The notes under the pieces are model-generated. The model had not been told where the DNA came from and did no database searches. It saw nothing but the letters and a program-made list of their open reading frames with translations. Shown here one piece after another: positions 7,951-17,570 of a stretch of 58,391 nt of DNA; positions within the stretch are counted from its first letter, which is position 1; each line of letters begins with the position of its first letter. The translations under genes and the position numbers were made by a program. Source of the stretch: an uncultured Catenibacillus sp. (lineage in GTDB: Bacteria > Bacillota > Clostridia > Lachnospirales > Lachnospiraceae); NCBI GenBank assembly GCA_934339005.1, contig CAKRHR010000015.1, positions 1-58,391 on the forward strand. The letters are read 5' to 3'.

Positions 7951-8580
7951 ATGGAACAGAGAAAACACTACGAAGGCAGACCAAAACAGCATATGGCTTA
8001 CGGCGAATATTATACAGACGGTTCGGCTGCGCGTAAAGTGGTTCCGATGCAGCCTGAGCGTACACGACACAGAAGTACAGACAGACAAAGTGCGGCAGTG
8101 AAGAACTCAGCAGTACCTAAAAAGCCAATGCACAGACCTTCACAGCCAAAGATGGATCCTAAAAAGACGCATCTGGAGCAGCAAAAGCAGATGCAGGTAG
8201 AGAAGCGGAAACAGGTGAATCAGAAAGTTGCTATGCGAAATAGAGAAAAAGCCTTAAAAATAGATTGGAAATACACAATATTTTTATGCGGTGCAGTATT
8301 AGCTGTTCTGTTAAGCTGTGTTTTGTATTTGTCTGTCCAGACAGAGCTGACACAAAAAAGCAGTGATATATCTTCGCTGCGCAGTGAATTAACAACATTA
8401 ATGGATGCCAATTCTGCGACACAGGAACGAATCAATGATGCGATTGATTTGGAATATGTAAAGGATTATGCAACAAATAAACTTGGAATGGTATATCCGT
8501 CAGAAGACCAGATTATCAAGTATAAGAGTGGTTCTGATGATTATGTAAAACAGTATCAGGATATTCCACAATCCAATTAA
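7951..8580 (+). CDS. ftsL: FtsL/DivIC-like septum protein
   Basis: This 209-residue protein has a long basic, glutamine-rich cytoplasmic N-terminus (about 105 residues), one membrane helix near residues 110-130 (IFLCGAVLAVLLSCVLYL), and an extracellular coiled coil with a C-terminal VKDYATNKLGMVYP segment typical of FtsL/DivIC. It is expected to bridge DivIB and DivIC and the septal penicillin-binding protein. FtsL is poorly conserved in sequence, so the name rests on topology plus position between rsmH and the first pbp. The long charged N-terminus is larger than in Bacillus. Confidence 0.8.
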   Translation: MEQRKHYEGRPKQHMAYGEYYTDGSAARKVVPMQPERTRHRSTDRQSAAVKNSAVPKKPMHRPSQPKMDPKKTHLEQQKQMQVEKRKQVNQKVAMRNREKALKIDWKYTIFLCGAVLAVLLSCVLYLSVQTELTQKSSDISSLRSELTTLMDANSATQERINDAIDLEYVKDYATNKLGMVYPSEDQIIKYKSGSDDYVKQYQDIPQSN

Positions 8581-8594
8581 TTGACAAATTCATT

Positions 8595-8635
8595 AGACTG
8601 TCCCAATGCCAATAAGGCGGTGACAGTCTTTTTTT
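8595..8635 (+). terminator. internal terminator/attenuator before the first pbp
   Basis: AGACTGTC pairs with GACAGTCT and is followed by seven T residues, all inside the division cluster between the ftsL-like gene and the first penicillin-binding protein. The right arm lies in one copy of a direct repeat, TAAGGCGGTGAYAGTYT, whose second copy is the ribosome site region of the next gene. It probably lowers rather than blocks read-through. Confidence 0.7.
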
Positions 8636-8649
8636 AAGGCGGTGATAGT

Positions 8650-10860
8650 TTGGCTGGAAAAAGAGGAAAATCTCAAAAAGCAAATGACGCGCGAATGTCA
8701 AAAAAGGCCAGAAAGACACAAAATGCACAAAGCGACAGCGTGTACGGACAAAAGCCTCAGGTGCGTTATGTAAAAAAGAAAGTAGCTTCTAACAGAAAGT
8801 TTATAACTACAAATCGAATGAAGCTTGTAATTGTATTTTCTGTGCTTGTGGCACTGATGTTAGCGTTGATCATTCGATTAAATTATATTAACCTGACAAG
8901 TGGTGAAACTTATGCCAAACGTGTACTGGCACAGCAGCAGTATACGGGGCAGACGATTCCGTTCAGGCGCGGTGATATTGTTGACAGGAACGGTACAGTA
9001 TTGGCAACCAGTGAAAAAGTGTATAATCTTGTGGTGGATGCCTATGTGATTAATCATTCAAAGGTTAAACAGGAAGGAGACTGTGTTGAACCAACACTTG
9101 AAGCTCTGGATAAATATTTTGGAAGTTCAGGTGTGAATGTCGATGAAGTCCGTCAGTTTATTAAGGATAATCCAAACAGTCGTTATAATGTCGTGATTAA
9201 ACATTTGCCATATGATACTGTCAAGGCTTATCAGGATAAGATGGCTGAAACAGATGAAAAAGGTAATCTGACAGAAGGTTTGTATGTGTCTTTAAGCGGT
9301 GTCTGGTTTGAAGAAGAATATATCCGAAAGTATCCATATGGTACATTGGCCTGTGATTTGATTGGTTTCACCAATTCTGGTAATGTCGGTGCATATGGTC
9401 TTGAAGCTTATTATAATGATACATTAAATGGTACAGACGGGCGTGATTACGGTTACATGACAGAAAATTCTGTTGTGGAAAAAAATACGATTTCACCGAT
9501 TAACGGTTATACTGTTGTCTCTACAATTGATATTAATATTCAGCAGATTATTGAAAAGCATTTGCATGAATTTAATGAAGCTTACGGCAGCAAAAACTCT
9601 GCTGTTATTGTGCAGGATGTGGAAACCGGGGAAATTCTCGGTATGGCCGGTTATCCGTATTTCAATCTGAACAGTCCTAATGATATCGAACAGTATATCA
9701 GTGATGAGCGTTGGGATGAGATGAGTGATGAAGATAAGATTAAAGCGCGTCAGGCAATTTGGCGTAACTTCTGCGTATCCGATGCTTTTGAAGCAGGTTC
9801 AACGGTAAAGACATTGACAATGGCAATGGGACTTGAAGAAAATCTTATTAACGAAGACACTACTTTTACTTGTAATGGTTATGTCAGTTTTGAAGATGGC
9901 AATAATACGATTGAGATTGCATGTACACATGTTCATGGTACTCTGGATTTAAAATCAGCGCTGGCGCAATCCTGTAATGCGGCATTTATGACGATCGGTG
10001 ACACGGTTGGACCGAAAACCTTCAGAAAATATCAGCGTATGTTTGGACTCGGTCAGAAGACAAATGTAGATTTGCCCGGGGAAACAAGTGGTTTGCTTTA
10101 TACGGATTCCATGTCAGAAATTGACCTTGTAACTAATGCCTTTGGACAGAACTATACAGTAAATATGCTACAGGTAACTTCTGCATTTGCTTCTCTTGTA
10201 AATGGAGGCAGTTACTATCGACCGCATGTGGTGAAGGAAATTCAGTCTGAAAGTGGTAGCGTAATTCAGAGCATATCTAAAGAACTTGTGCGCACAACAG
10301 TATCTGAGCAGACAACACAGACAATGCTTTCTGCCTTGGAGCAGACGGTTACTTCAGGTACAGGTACAAAAGCTGCAGTTGATGGTTACAGAATCGGTGG
10401 AAAAACAGGTACAGCAGAAAAATTCGATGAAGAAGGTAATCGTGCTAACAGTATCAACCTTGTTTCGTTCTTAAGTGCAGCACCTATAGATAATCCTAAG
10501 GTCGTTGTTTATGTGTTAATAGATGAACCGGATGTAACTGATCAGGCCAATGGCGCTAAGCTTGCTGCGAATATGACAGGTAGAATTTATAAAGAATTAC
10601 TGCCTTATATGCAGATATTCCCTGAAGGACAGACAGCAGTGACAACACCGGCAGAAACATCATCAGATAATACAGTAGCTTCTGAGAGTGATTCAACAGA
10701 GTCTTCAGATAGTATATCTGCAGAAACAGACGGTGTTGCACCTGAAGAAGCAACTGAAAGTGAATCAACAGCAGAAACAAAACTTTCTTCTCAGGAGTTA
10801 AAAGAACTTATCAATGATTATGGTATGACACCGCAAAAGCGCGAGCACGTCAGAGAATAA
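8650..10860 (+). CDS. class B penicillin-binding protein (FtsI/SpoVD type)
   Basis: A septal peptidoglycan transpeptidase of 736 residues. It has a basic cytoplasmic N-terminus, one membrane anchor at about 58-77, a dimerisation domain with the RGDIVDRNG motif, and a transpeptidase domain with Ser384 (STVK), SCN at 441-443 and KTG at 585-587. The last 75 residues are rich in Ser, Thr and Glu with no PASTA domain, unlike Bacillus SpoVD. The start is TTG 8650 after AAGGCGG; the next in-frame ATG would remove basic residues only. Followed by a second class B enzyme, so one is probably vegetative (FtsI) and the other sporulation-linked (SpoVD); sequence alone does not decide which. Confidence 0.92.
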   Translation: MAGKRGKSQKANDARMSKKARKTQNAQSDSVYGQKPQVRYVKKKVASNRKFITTNRMKLVIVFSVLVALMLALIIRLNYINLTSGETYAKRVLAQQQYTGQTIPFRRGDIVDRNGTVLATSEKVYNLVVDAYVINHSKVKQEGDCVEPTLEALDKYFGSSGVNVDEVRQFIKDNPNSRYNVVIKHLPYDTVKAYQDKMAETDEKGNLTEGLYVSLSGVWFEEEYIRKYPYGTLACDLIGFTNSGNVGAYGLEAYYNDTLNGTDGRDYGYMTENSVVEKNTISPINGYTVVSTIDINIQQIIEKHLHEFNEAYGSKNSAVIVQDVETGEILGMAGYPYFNLNSPNDIEQYISDERWDEMSDEDKIKARQAIWRNFCVSDAFEAGSTVKTLTMAMGLEENLINEDTTFTCNGYVSFEDGNNTIEIACTHVHGTLDLKSALAQSCNAAFMTIGDTVGPKTFRKYQRMFGLGQKTNVDLPGETSGLLYTDSMSEIDLVTNAFGQNYTVNMLQVTSAFASLVNGGSYYRPHVVKEIQSESGSVIQSISKELVRTTVSEQTTQTMLSALEQTVTSGTGTKAAVDGYRIGGKTGTAEKFDEEGNRANSINLVSFLSAAPIDNPKVVVYVLIDEPDVTDQANGAKLAANMTGRIYKELLPYMQIFPEGQTAVTTPAETSSDNTVASESDSTESSDSISAETDGVAPEEATESESTAETKLSSQELKELINDYGMTPQKREHVRE

Positions 10861-10954
10861 CAGAAAATATGAATAGTTTTTGTAGCAACTGAATATGGCA
10901 TATTTGACATCTCTGTCTCATAGGATAAACTGATTTATCAGACAGGTAGGACTT

Positions 10955-12685
10955 ATGAGGCAGAGATTTTATCATAGAAAAAAGAGTCGTATTCTGATGT
11001 GGGTAATGCTTTTGATGTTTATAGGCCTGACAGGGCGTCTTGCCTGGGTGATGGTATTTCGCTCAGGCTATTATTTAAAACGCGCAGATGATGTTCAGGA
11101 ACGCGAGCGCAAGATTAAAGCCGCCAGAGGTGTTATTTATGACTGTAATGGCACAGTACTTGCGGGAAATCAATCTGTCTGCACGGTGACAGTGATTCAC
11201 AATCAGATTACAGACAGTGAGAAAGTGATTCAGGTACTCTCAAAAGAGCTTTCCCTTGATGAAGCTTATGTCAGGGCGCGTGTAGAAAAAAAGACTTCAA
11301 TCGAACGCATTAAGTCAAATGTATCTAAAGATATTGGTGATATAATCCGAAGTTACAAATTAGATGGTGTGAATGTCGATGAAGATTATGCCAGAATTTA
11401 TCCGTATGAAACCCTTGCCAGCAAAGTGATTGGCTTTACAGGGGGCGACAATCAGGGAATTATTGGCGTAGAGGTGATGTACGATGCGATATTAGCCGGT
11501 ACGGAGGGCAGATTGCTCACAAAGACCGATGTCAGAGGCGTGGAAGTTGAAAATGCCGATGAGCATCGTATAGAACCTGTGCGTGGGTATGACCTGTATC
11601 TGACACTGGATTATCAGGTGCAGATGTATGTGCAGCAGATTGCTGAAAAGATATGCGCACAAAAACAGGCAAAGAGTGTTTCAGTGATTTTAATGAACCC
11701 TCAGGATGGCAGTATTTATGCCATGGTGAATGTGCCTGAATTTAATTTGAATGAACCTTTTACATTGACAGAGTCATTGATGGCGCTTCAGGATGAAACA
11801 AACACACAGGATTTACTGAATCAGATGTGGCGTAACAGTTGCATTAATGATACATACGAGCCGGGCTCGTCTTTTAAGATTGTGACAGCTACCGCCGCTT
11901 TAGAAGAAAAAGTGGTGACATTGAATGATATGTTTTCATGTCCGGGCTACCGGATTGTTGAGGACAGACGGATTCGGTGTCATAAGACAGTGGGTCATGG
12001 CAGTGAAACATTTGAGCAGGGTTTCATGAATTCCTGTAATCCTGTATTTATGGATGTTGGTGCCCGGGTGGGGGCCGAAAATTTATATGTTTATTTTGAA
12101 AAACTCGGACTGTTTGAAAAGACAGGCGTTGATTTGCCGGGTGAATCCGGTTCGATTATGCATCAGGTGGAAAATATCGGTGCCGTTGAACTGGCGACGA
12201 TTTCCTTTGGTCAGTCATTTCAGATTACACCACTGCAGCTTTTGCGTGCAGTCAGTGCGGTGATTAACGGTGGTATCCTTGTGACACCCCATGTGGCAGC
12301 TTATGCTGCAGATGAACAGGGAAATGTCATCGAACAGTTTGAGTATCAGACTACATCCGGTGCGGTGAGTACCGAAACCTCTGAAACGATGAAAGAACTT
12401 TTAAGAAAAGTTGTGGCAGAGGGCACAGGAAAAAATGCGTATATTGAGGGCTATAATATTGGCGGTAAGACAGCTACAAGCCAGAAGCTGCCGCGAGGCT
12501 CAGGCAAATATATCGCTTCATTTGTAGGCTTTGCACCGACAGATGAGCCACAGGTGGTAGGTATTGTGATGATTGATGAGCCTGTCGGCACATATTACGG
12601 TGGTGTCATTGCAGCGCCGGTGATGAAAGAAATTTTTGACAATATCCTGCCATATTTACACATAAAACGTGTGAATGTGGTATAA
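10955..12685 (+). CDS. class B penicillin-binding protein with KTA in place of KTG
   Basis: The 576-residue protein has a short basic N-terminus, a single membrane anchor (residues about 13-35), the class B dimerisation domain with ARGVIYDCNG, and a transpeptidase domain with Ser305 (SSFK), SCN at 360-362 and K505-T506-A507 where the third active-site motif is normally KTG. Everything else about the fold appears intact, so it is probably active, perhaps with changed beta-lactam affinity. It lacks PASTA domains. The ATG at 10955 has only a weak ribosome site (AGGTAGGA). It lies between the other pbp and ftsW; a SpoVD-type role with FtsW/SpoVE is likely. Confidence 0.9.
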   Translation: MRQRFYHRKKSRILMWVMLLMFIGLTGRLAWVMVFRSGYYLKRADDVQERERKIKAARGVIYDCNGTVLAGNQSVCTVTVIHNQITDSEKVIQVLSKELSLDEAYVRARVEKKTSIERIKSNVSKDIGDIIRSYKLDGVNVDEDYARIYPYETLASKVIGFTGGDNQGIIGVEVMYDAILAGTEGRLLTKTDVRGVEVENADEHRIEPVRGYDLYLTLDYQVQMYVQQIAEKICAQKQAKSVSVILMNPQDGSIYAMVNVPEFNLNEPFTLTESLMALQDETNTQDLLNQMWRNSCINDTYEPGSSFKIVTATAALEEKVVTLNDMFSCPGYRIVEDRRIRCHKTVGHGSETFEQGFMNSCNPVFMDVGARVGAENLYVYFEKLGLFEKTGVDLPGESGSIMHQVENIGAVELATISFGQSFQITPLQLLRAVSAVINGGILVTPHVAAYAADEQGNVIEQFEYQTTSGAVSTETSETMKELLRKVVAEGTGKNAYIEGYNIGGKTATSQKLPRGSGKYIASFVGFAPTDEPQVVGIVMIDEPVGTYYGGVIAAPVMKEIFDNILPYLHIKRVNVV

Positions 12686-12690
12686 TGTGA
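12676..12690 (+). promoter_or_regulatory. candidate extended -10 promoter ahead of ftsW
   Basis: TGGTATAAT (12678-12686) is a perfect extended -10 element lying at the end of the second pbp. No good -35 is visible. The 15-base string around it recurs exactly at 38087-38101 before hprK. It may supply extra transcription of ftsW and downstream genes. Confidence 0.4.
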
Positions 12691-12731
12691 ACACTTAGCT
12701 AAAAATCTGTAAACAGGAAGGAGGACTGGAC

Positions 12732-13910
12732 ATGGCAGATACAGCAAAAGAAGCTGCGCAAAGAGAAAAACGCAGACAGAACAGAATGAACAGACGTATC
12801 GAGAGAACCGATAAGTATTTTGACTATACATTGTTATTTATTGTTATTTTCCTTGTATGCTTTGGTCTGGTCATGGTATATAGTACGAGTTGGTATTCCG
12901 CTGCACAAAAGAACGGAGATGCCCTTTATTATTTAAAACGTCAGGCAGTTTTTGCAATTTTGGGATTATTTATGATTTTCATTATCACACGATTTGACTA
13001 TCATTTCTGGACACGGTTTGCCTTTATTGCATATATTGTTTCTATTATTATGCAGATTATGGTACTCATTCCGGGCGTCGGCGTGGAGGTTAATGGTTCA
13101 AGACGATGGCTTGGTATTCCCCGTGTGTTTACGTTTCAGCCATCTGAGATTGCAAAGATTGTCCTTGTACTTTTGCTTGCTTTTGTAGCGAGCAAGTCGG
13201 TCAATGAACTAAAGACATTTATGGGCATTATTAAGGTGATGGCGCTTGCCATGCCGATTATTGTATTAGTTGTTATAAGTAACTTAAGTACCGCGATTGT
13301 CCTTGTAGGCATTACATTTGTCATTGTGTTTGTTGCCAGCAATAAATACAAACCATTTCTGATTATGATTGTGGCGGTGGGTATTTTCGGTGTTATCGGT
13401 ATTATGGCGGCCAGCTACAGAGCAGACCGTATTGTTGCCTGGTTAAATGTGGAAACTGACCCGAATGCTTATCAGACCAGACAGGCGCTTTATGCGATTG
13501 GTTCAGGCGGATTGTTTGGCAAGGGACTTGGTCAGAGTATCCAGAAGCTTGATTATCTTCCGGAAGCGCACAATGATATGATTTTTTCAATTATTTGTGA
13601 AGAACTTGGTTTATTTGGCGGTATCGCTGTTATTTTGCTGTTTGTGCTGCTGCTGTGGCGTTGTATGGTCATTGCAAATAATGCGCCGGATTTATTTGGC
13701 GCGTTGCTTGTGGTCGGCGTTATGGCACAGATTGGTATACAGGTGCTGATTAATATAGCTGTGTCAACAAATTCCATGCCAAACACAGGTGTGCCACTGC
13801 CGTTTATCAGTTACGGCGGTACGTCAATCACGTTCTTACTATGCGAAATCGGTCTTGTGCTTGCAGTGTCCAAACAGATTAAATTTAAGCAGAGTCCTGA
13901 GATTCAGTAA
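12732..13910 (+). CDS. ftsW: SEDS peptidoglycan polymerase FtsW/SpoVE
   Basis: This 392-residue SEDS protein has a basic N-terminus followed by about ten membrane spans. Signature segments include FTFQPSEIAKI, the long extracellular loop with YLPEAHNDMIFSIICEELG, and NTGVPLPFISYGG near the C-terminus. SEDS proteins polymerise lipid II glycan with a class B penicillin-binding partner, here presumably one of the two genes upstream. The ATG follows AAGGAGG. Division FtsW and sporulation SpoVE cannot be separated by sequence here; no second copy is in the window. Confidence 0.93.
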   Translation: MADTAKEAAQREKRRQNRMNRRIERTDKYFDYTLLFIVIFLVCFGLVMVYSTSWYSAAQKNGDALYYLKRQAVFAILGLFMIFIITRFDYHFWTRFAFIAYIVSIIMQIMVLIPGVGVEVNGSRRWLGIPRVFTFQPSEIAKIVLVLLLAFVASKSVNELKTFMGIIKVMALAMPIIVLVVISNLSTAIVLVGITFVIVFVASNKYKPFLIMIVAVGIFGVIGIMAASYRADRIVAWLNVETDPNAYQTRQALYAIGSGGLFGKGLGQSIQKLDYLPEAHNDMIFSIICEELGLFGGIAVILLFVLLLWRCMVIANNAPDLFGALLVVGVMAQIGIQVLINIAVSTNSMPNTGVPLPFISYGGTSITFLLCEIGLVLAVSKQIKFKQSPEIQ

Positions 13911-13978
13911 ACAGATGGTATCAATGGCGGAAACTTTTGCATACATTATTATATATGTAACTGCGGAGGTGTCCGTTT

Positions 13979-15235
13979 ATGGCATCATTCATCGTATACG
14001 GAGGTGAGGGGCTTCATGGTGATATTTTCATACAAGGTTCGAAAAATGCATCATTGCCGATACTTGCTGCGACATTATTGCATTGCGGGGTAACCAGAAT
14101 TTATGGATGTCCGGATATTACCGATATCCGGCAGATGCTTCGGATTCTGGAATATCTGGGCTGCCGTATTGAACGCGGTGCCAATTACATTGAGATTGAT
14201 GCAAAAGCAGCAGCCTACAGTCCGGTGCATGAAGAAGATGCATGTCAGATGCGATCATCGTTATTTTTGATGGGCGCACTCTTAGGACGCTTCGGTGAAG
14301 TGTTACTGCCTTATCCCGGCGGCTGTGCCATTGGCAAACGGCCGATAGATATTCATCTGGAGGCTTTGCGGCAGATGAGTGTATCGTTAGTCGAGGATGA
14401 GCACGGCATTTACGGCTATACAAAGACATTGACAGGAACAGTATTAAATCTCAGATATCCAAGTGTCGGTGCAACGCAAAATATTATTTTGGCGGCGGTT
14501 AAGGCAGATGGCAAAACAGTCATTATGAATGCTGCCAAAGAGCCTGAGATTGTGGAGTTGTGTCTGATGCTTAATAAAATGGGTGCGGATATTCACGGAA
14601 TGGGTACTGCCAGAGTGACAATTTATGGTGTTTCGCATTTGCATGATATATCATTTACGATGGCCGCAGACAGAATTGTGGCATCCACGTATCTTGCGGC
14701 AGCAGCAATTACCTGCGGAAATGTGCGTGTGATGAATGTCTGGGAGCATGATATTAAATCGGTGCTTCAGGTATTGGCGCAGATGGGCTGTGGTATTGTT
14801 GTACAGAGCAAAAGGATCCGGGTGATAGGTCCGCAGATGCTTTTTGCGGTGGAGGAGATACACACAAGACCGTTTCCGGGATTTCCGACAGATATGCAGT
14901 CACAGATACTTGCCTGTTTGTCTGTTGCGTATGGTGACAGTTGTATTTATGAACATATTTTTGAAAATCGATTCAGAATTGTGCCTGAATTAAAGAAAAT
15001 GGGCGCAGATATCCGGCTGCAGCAGCAATGCGCAAAGGTTCATGGTGTGAAAGCACTTCATGCCGGCAGGGTAACTGCGATGGATTTAAGAGGCGGTGCA
15101 GGGCTTGTGCTTGCGGCATTGGCGGCAGAGGGCAAAACCTGTATTGACGGGGCTGAATTTATCAGGCGCGGATACGAAAATATCTGCGCAGATTTGAATA
15201 TGCTTGGTGCAAGTGTAGAAGAAGTGCAGGAATGA
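13979..15235 (+). CDS. murA: UDP-N-acetylglucosamine 1-carboxyvinyltransferase
   Basis: MurA adds enolpyruvate from PEP to UDP-GlcNAc, the first committed step of peptidoglycan synthesis, in the cytoplasm. The 418 residues cover the full two-domain fold. Key residues are present: Lys22-Asn23 in QGSKNASLPIL, the catalytic and fosfomycin-sensitive Cys116 in PGGCAIGKRPIDIH, the Asp in GFPTDMQ, and the Arg in DLRGGAGLV. The start ATG follows GGAGGTG. Finding murA here, between ftsW and divIB, with mraY, murD and murG absent from the cluster, is noteworthy. Confidence 0.95.
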   Translation: MASFIVYGGEGLHGDIFIQGSKNASLPILAATLLHCGVTRIYGCPDITDIRQMLRILEYLGCRIERGANYIEIDAKAAAYSPVHEEDACQMRSSLFLMGALLGRFGEVLLPYPGGCAIGKRPIDIHLEALRQMSVSLVEDEHGIYGYTKTLTGTVLNLRYPSVGATQNIILAAVKADGKTVIMNAAKEPEIVELCLMLNKMGADIHGMGTARVTIYGVSHLHDISFTMAADRIVASTYLAAAAITCGNVRVMNVWEHDIKSVLQVLAQMGCGIVVQSKRIRVIGPQMLFAVEEIHTRPFPGFPTDMQSQILACLSVAYGDSCIYEHIFENRFRIVPELKKMGADIRLQQQCAKVHGVKALHAGRVTAMDLRGGAGLVLAALAAEGKTCIDGAEFIRRGYENICADLNMLGASVEEVQE

Positions 15236-15259
15236 GGCACTGGAAAGGATACTGATAGT

Positions 15260-16324
15260 ATGATGAACAATGAAGATAAACGCATCGATGAGGATATAGG
15301 TGAAAAAATCGTTGACTTATCCGATAAACAACCGGACAATGATGCTCCCGGGGCAGAGACTGCAAAAAGTCAAAATGAGGGTACAGCATCAGAAGCTGTG
15401 AAGGAATCTGCATCTGAAGACAGGATGCCGGAAACTGAAACGGGCAGGGTGATTGATGAACACCGTCCGGTGCGGAGTAAAGTGGAAAAAGAACAGCATA
15501 TCATTGAAGAACTTGAAAATGCAGGTCTGCTTGAAGATGAATATGATGATTTTGATGAGGTTTATTTACATTCCGATCGAAAACCGAAAAAATGGAAAAA
15601 ACGTGAGCATCGGTTATGGGTCAGAGTGCTGACAAAGCTTTCTATATTTGTTGTCGTTGTGGGGGCTTTACTGTTTGCATTTTTCTATGGCTTCAGATTA
15701 AGCTCTGTTCAGATTATCGGTAATTACAAATATTCCGATGAAGAAATTCTTGCTTTATTAAACTACGACAGATATCCGAAAAACACGATTATTTTCTGGT
15801 GGAAGAATAAAGATGAGATTAAAAATCCAAGTGCTTTCATTGATAAAATTTCAGTGAGCATTGGTGGTATGAATACGGTGAATGTGACGGTGACAGAAAA
15901 ATCCATTATCGGATGTATCGACGATGGTGGTCTGTATATGTATTTTGACAATACAGGCACTGTGCTGGAAAGCTCGACATCAAAATCAGAAGATGTACCG
16001 GAAATTACAGGAATTGATATTTCAGGTATGGAAATCGGGGATCATCTTGATTTGCAGGATGTATCCGTATTTAACAATTTATATGAGTTGTCTGTTCTGA
16101 TAAAAAATTACAATGTATCAGTTGACCAGATAGAATACAGACCGGACAGAACACTGATGATGAAGTGTGGTTCGATTCAGATTCTGCTTGGCACAGGCAC
16201 TAATCTTGAAGACAAAATCAATGCTTATAAGGATTTGGAAAGTAATTTGGAGGGTATGAGTGGCGTATTACATCTTGAAGATTATGATTCGTCAAAAAAA
16301 TCCATATTTTTTTCAAAAGAATGA
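15260..16324 (+). CDS. divIB: cell division protein DivIB/FtsQ
   Basis: This 354-residue bitopic protein has an unusually long acidic cytoplasmic region (about 115 residues, rich in Glu and Asp), a membrane helix near residues 128-147, and an extracellular POTRA domain starting at LSSVQIIGNYKYSDEEILALL, followed by the beta region. DivIB/FtsQ stabilises the FtsL-DivIC complex at the septum. Placement directly before ftsZ supports the call. The first ATG of ATGATG is chosen; the ribosome site GGAAAGG is moderate. Confidence 0.88.
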   Translation: MMNNEDKRIDEDIGEKIVDLSDKQPDNDAPGAETAKSQNEGTASEAVKESASEDRMPETETGRVIDEHRPVRSKVEKEQHIIEELENAGLLEDEYDDFDEVYLHSDRKPKKWKKREHRLWVRVLTKLSIFVVVVGALLFAFFYGFRLSSVQIIGNYKYSDEEILALLNYDRYPKNTIIFWWKNKDEIKNPSAFIDKISVSIGGMNTVNVTVTEKSIIGCIDDGGLYMYFDNTGTVLESSTSKSEDVPEITGIDISGMEIGDHLDLQDVSVFNNLYELSVLIKNYNVSVDQIEYRPDRTLMMKCGSIQILLGTGTNLEDKINAYKDLESNLEGMSGVLHLEDYDSSKKSIFFSKE

Positions 16325-16417
16325 TAAATAAAGGTTGATTATTTTTTCAAAAAAATATATTATATAAGGTAGTAAGCAACAAAAAGAAAAAGATTAATAT
16401 AAAAGGAGGAAAAACCC

Positions 16418-17530
16418 TTGCTTGAGATAAAGACAAATGAAATGGACGCAGCAGCAAAGATTTTAGTTATTGGTGTCGGTGGTGCCGGCAACAATGCAGT
16501 TAACCGAATGGTAGATGAAAGTATTGTCGGTGTAGAATTCATCGGCGTGAATACAGATAGACAGGCTTTACAGTTATGTAAAGCACCACAGCTTGTACAG
16601 ATTGGTGAGAAGTTGACAAAGGGCCTTGGCGCAGGTGCTAAACCTGAAGTTGGTGCAAAGGCTGCAGAAGAAAGTCTTGAAGACTTAACAGAAATCATCA
16701 AAGGTGCCGATATGGTATTCGTTACATGCGGTATGGGCGGCGGCACAGGTACTGGTGCAGCACCTGTTGTAGCTAAGATTGCAAAAGATATGGGTATCTT
16801 AACAGTCGGCGTTGTTACAAAGCCTTTCAGATTTGAAGCTAAACAGCGTATGAACAACGCTAATTCCGGTATCGAAAGATTAAAAGAAAGCGTTGATACA
16901 TTAATCGTTATCCCTAACGACAGACTTCTTGAGATCGTTGACAGAAGAACATCTATGCCAGAAGCATTAAAGAAAGCTGATGAAGTTCTTCAGCAGGGCG
17001 TTCAGGGTATCACTGACCTGATTAACGTACCTGGTCTGATTAACCTTGACTTTGCAGATATCCAGACAGTCATGAAGGACAAAGGTATCGCTCATATCGG
17101 TATCGGTGAAGGCCATGGCGATGATAAAGCGATTGATGCTGTTAAACAGGCTATCACAAGCCCACTGCTTGAAACAACAATCGAAGGTGCTACAGATATC
17201 ATCATCAACATTTCAGGTGATATCGGTCTTATCGAAGCTAACGAAGCTGCATTATTCGTAGAAGAACTTGCAGGTGAATCTGCAAATATCATCTTTGGTG
17301 CGATGTATGATGATTCTAACCCAGACAGCGCAAGAATCACAGTTATCGCAACAGGTCTTGAGGCTGCATCTACAGCTGCTCAGGATACAGCATACAACAA
17401 AAAAGCTGAAAAACCTGGATTTACAGGCTCAACATTCAAGAGCGCAACAACAGCAACTCCTGTTCAGCCAACATATGCTCCAAGACGTGAGAGCAACATC
17501 CAGATCCCAAGCTTCCTTCAGAAGAAATAA
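16418..17530 (+). CDS. ftsZ: cell division protein FtsZ
   Basis: FtsZ is the tubulin-like GTPase that forms the division ring. The 370-residue protein has the GTP-binding GGGTGTG at residues 107-113, the NLDFAD catalytic T7-loop segment, and a C-terminal conserved peptide IQIPSFLQKK that binds FtsA or SepF. The start is TTG 16418, eight bases after AGGAGG; an ATG nine codons later lacks a ribosome site. Codon use is clearly biased to C-ending AAC, ATC and TTC, unlike its neighbours, as expected of a highly expressed gene. It is followed by a strong terminator. Confidence 0.98.
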   Translation: MLEIKTNEMDAAAKILVIGVGGAGNNAVNRMVDESIVGVEFIGVNTDRQALQLCKAPQLVQIGEKLTKGLGAGAKPEVGAKAAEESLEDLTEIIKGADMVFVTCGMGGGTGTGAAPVVAKIAKDMGILTVGVVTKPFRFEAKQRMNNANSGIERLKESVDTLIVIPNDRLLEIVDRRTSMPEALKKADEVLQQGVQGITDLINVPGLINLDFADIQTVMKDKGIAHIGIGEGHGDDKAIDAVKQAITSPLLETTIEGATDIIINISGDIGLIEANEAALFVEELAGESANIIFGAMYDDSNPDSARITVIATGLEAASTAAQDTAYNKKAEKPGFTGSTFKSATTATPVQPTYAPRRESNIQIPSFLQKK

Positions 17531-17570
17531 TTTAATTTCAAAAGTTGAATATTGAATCTAAACATTTAAA

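Noticed and set aside
8581..8609. TTGACA at 8581 as an internal promoter after ftsL
   Set aside because: No -10 hexamer at an acceptable distance, and the sequence runs into the terminator hairpin.
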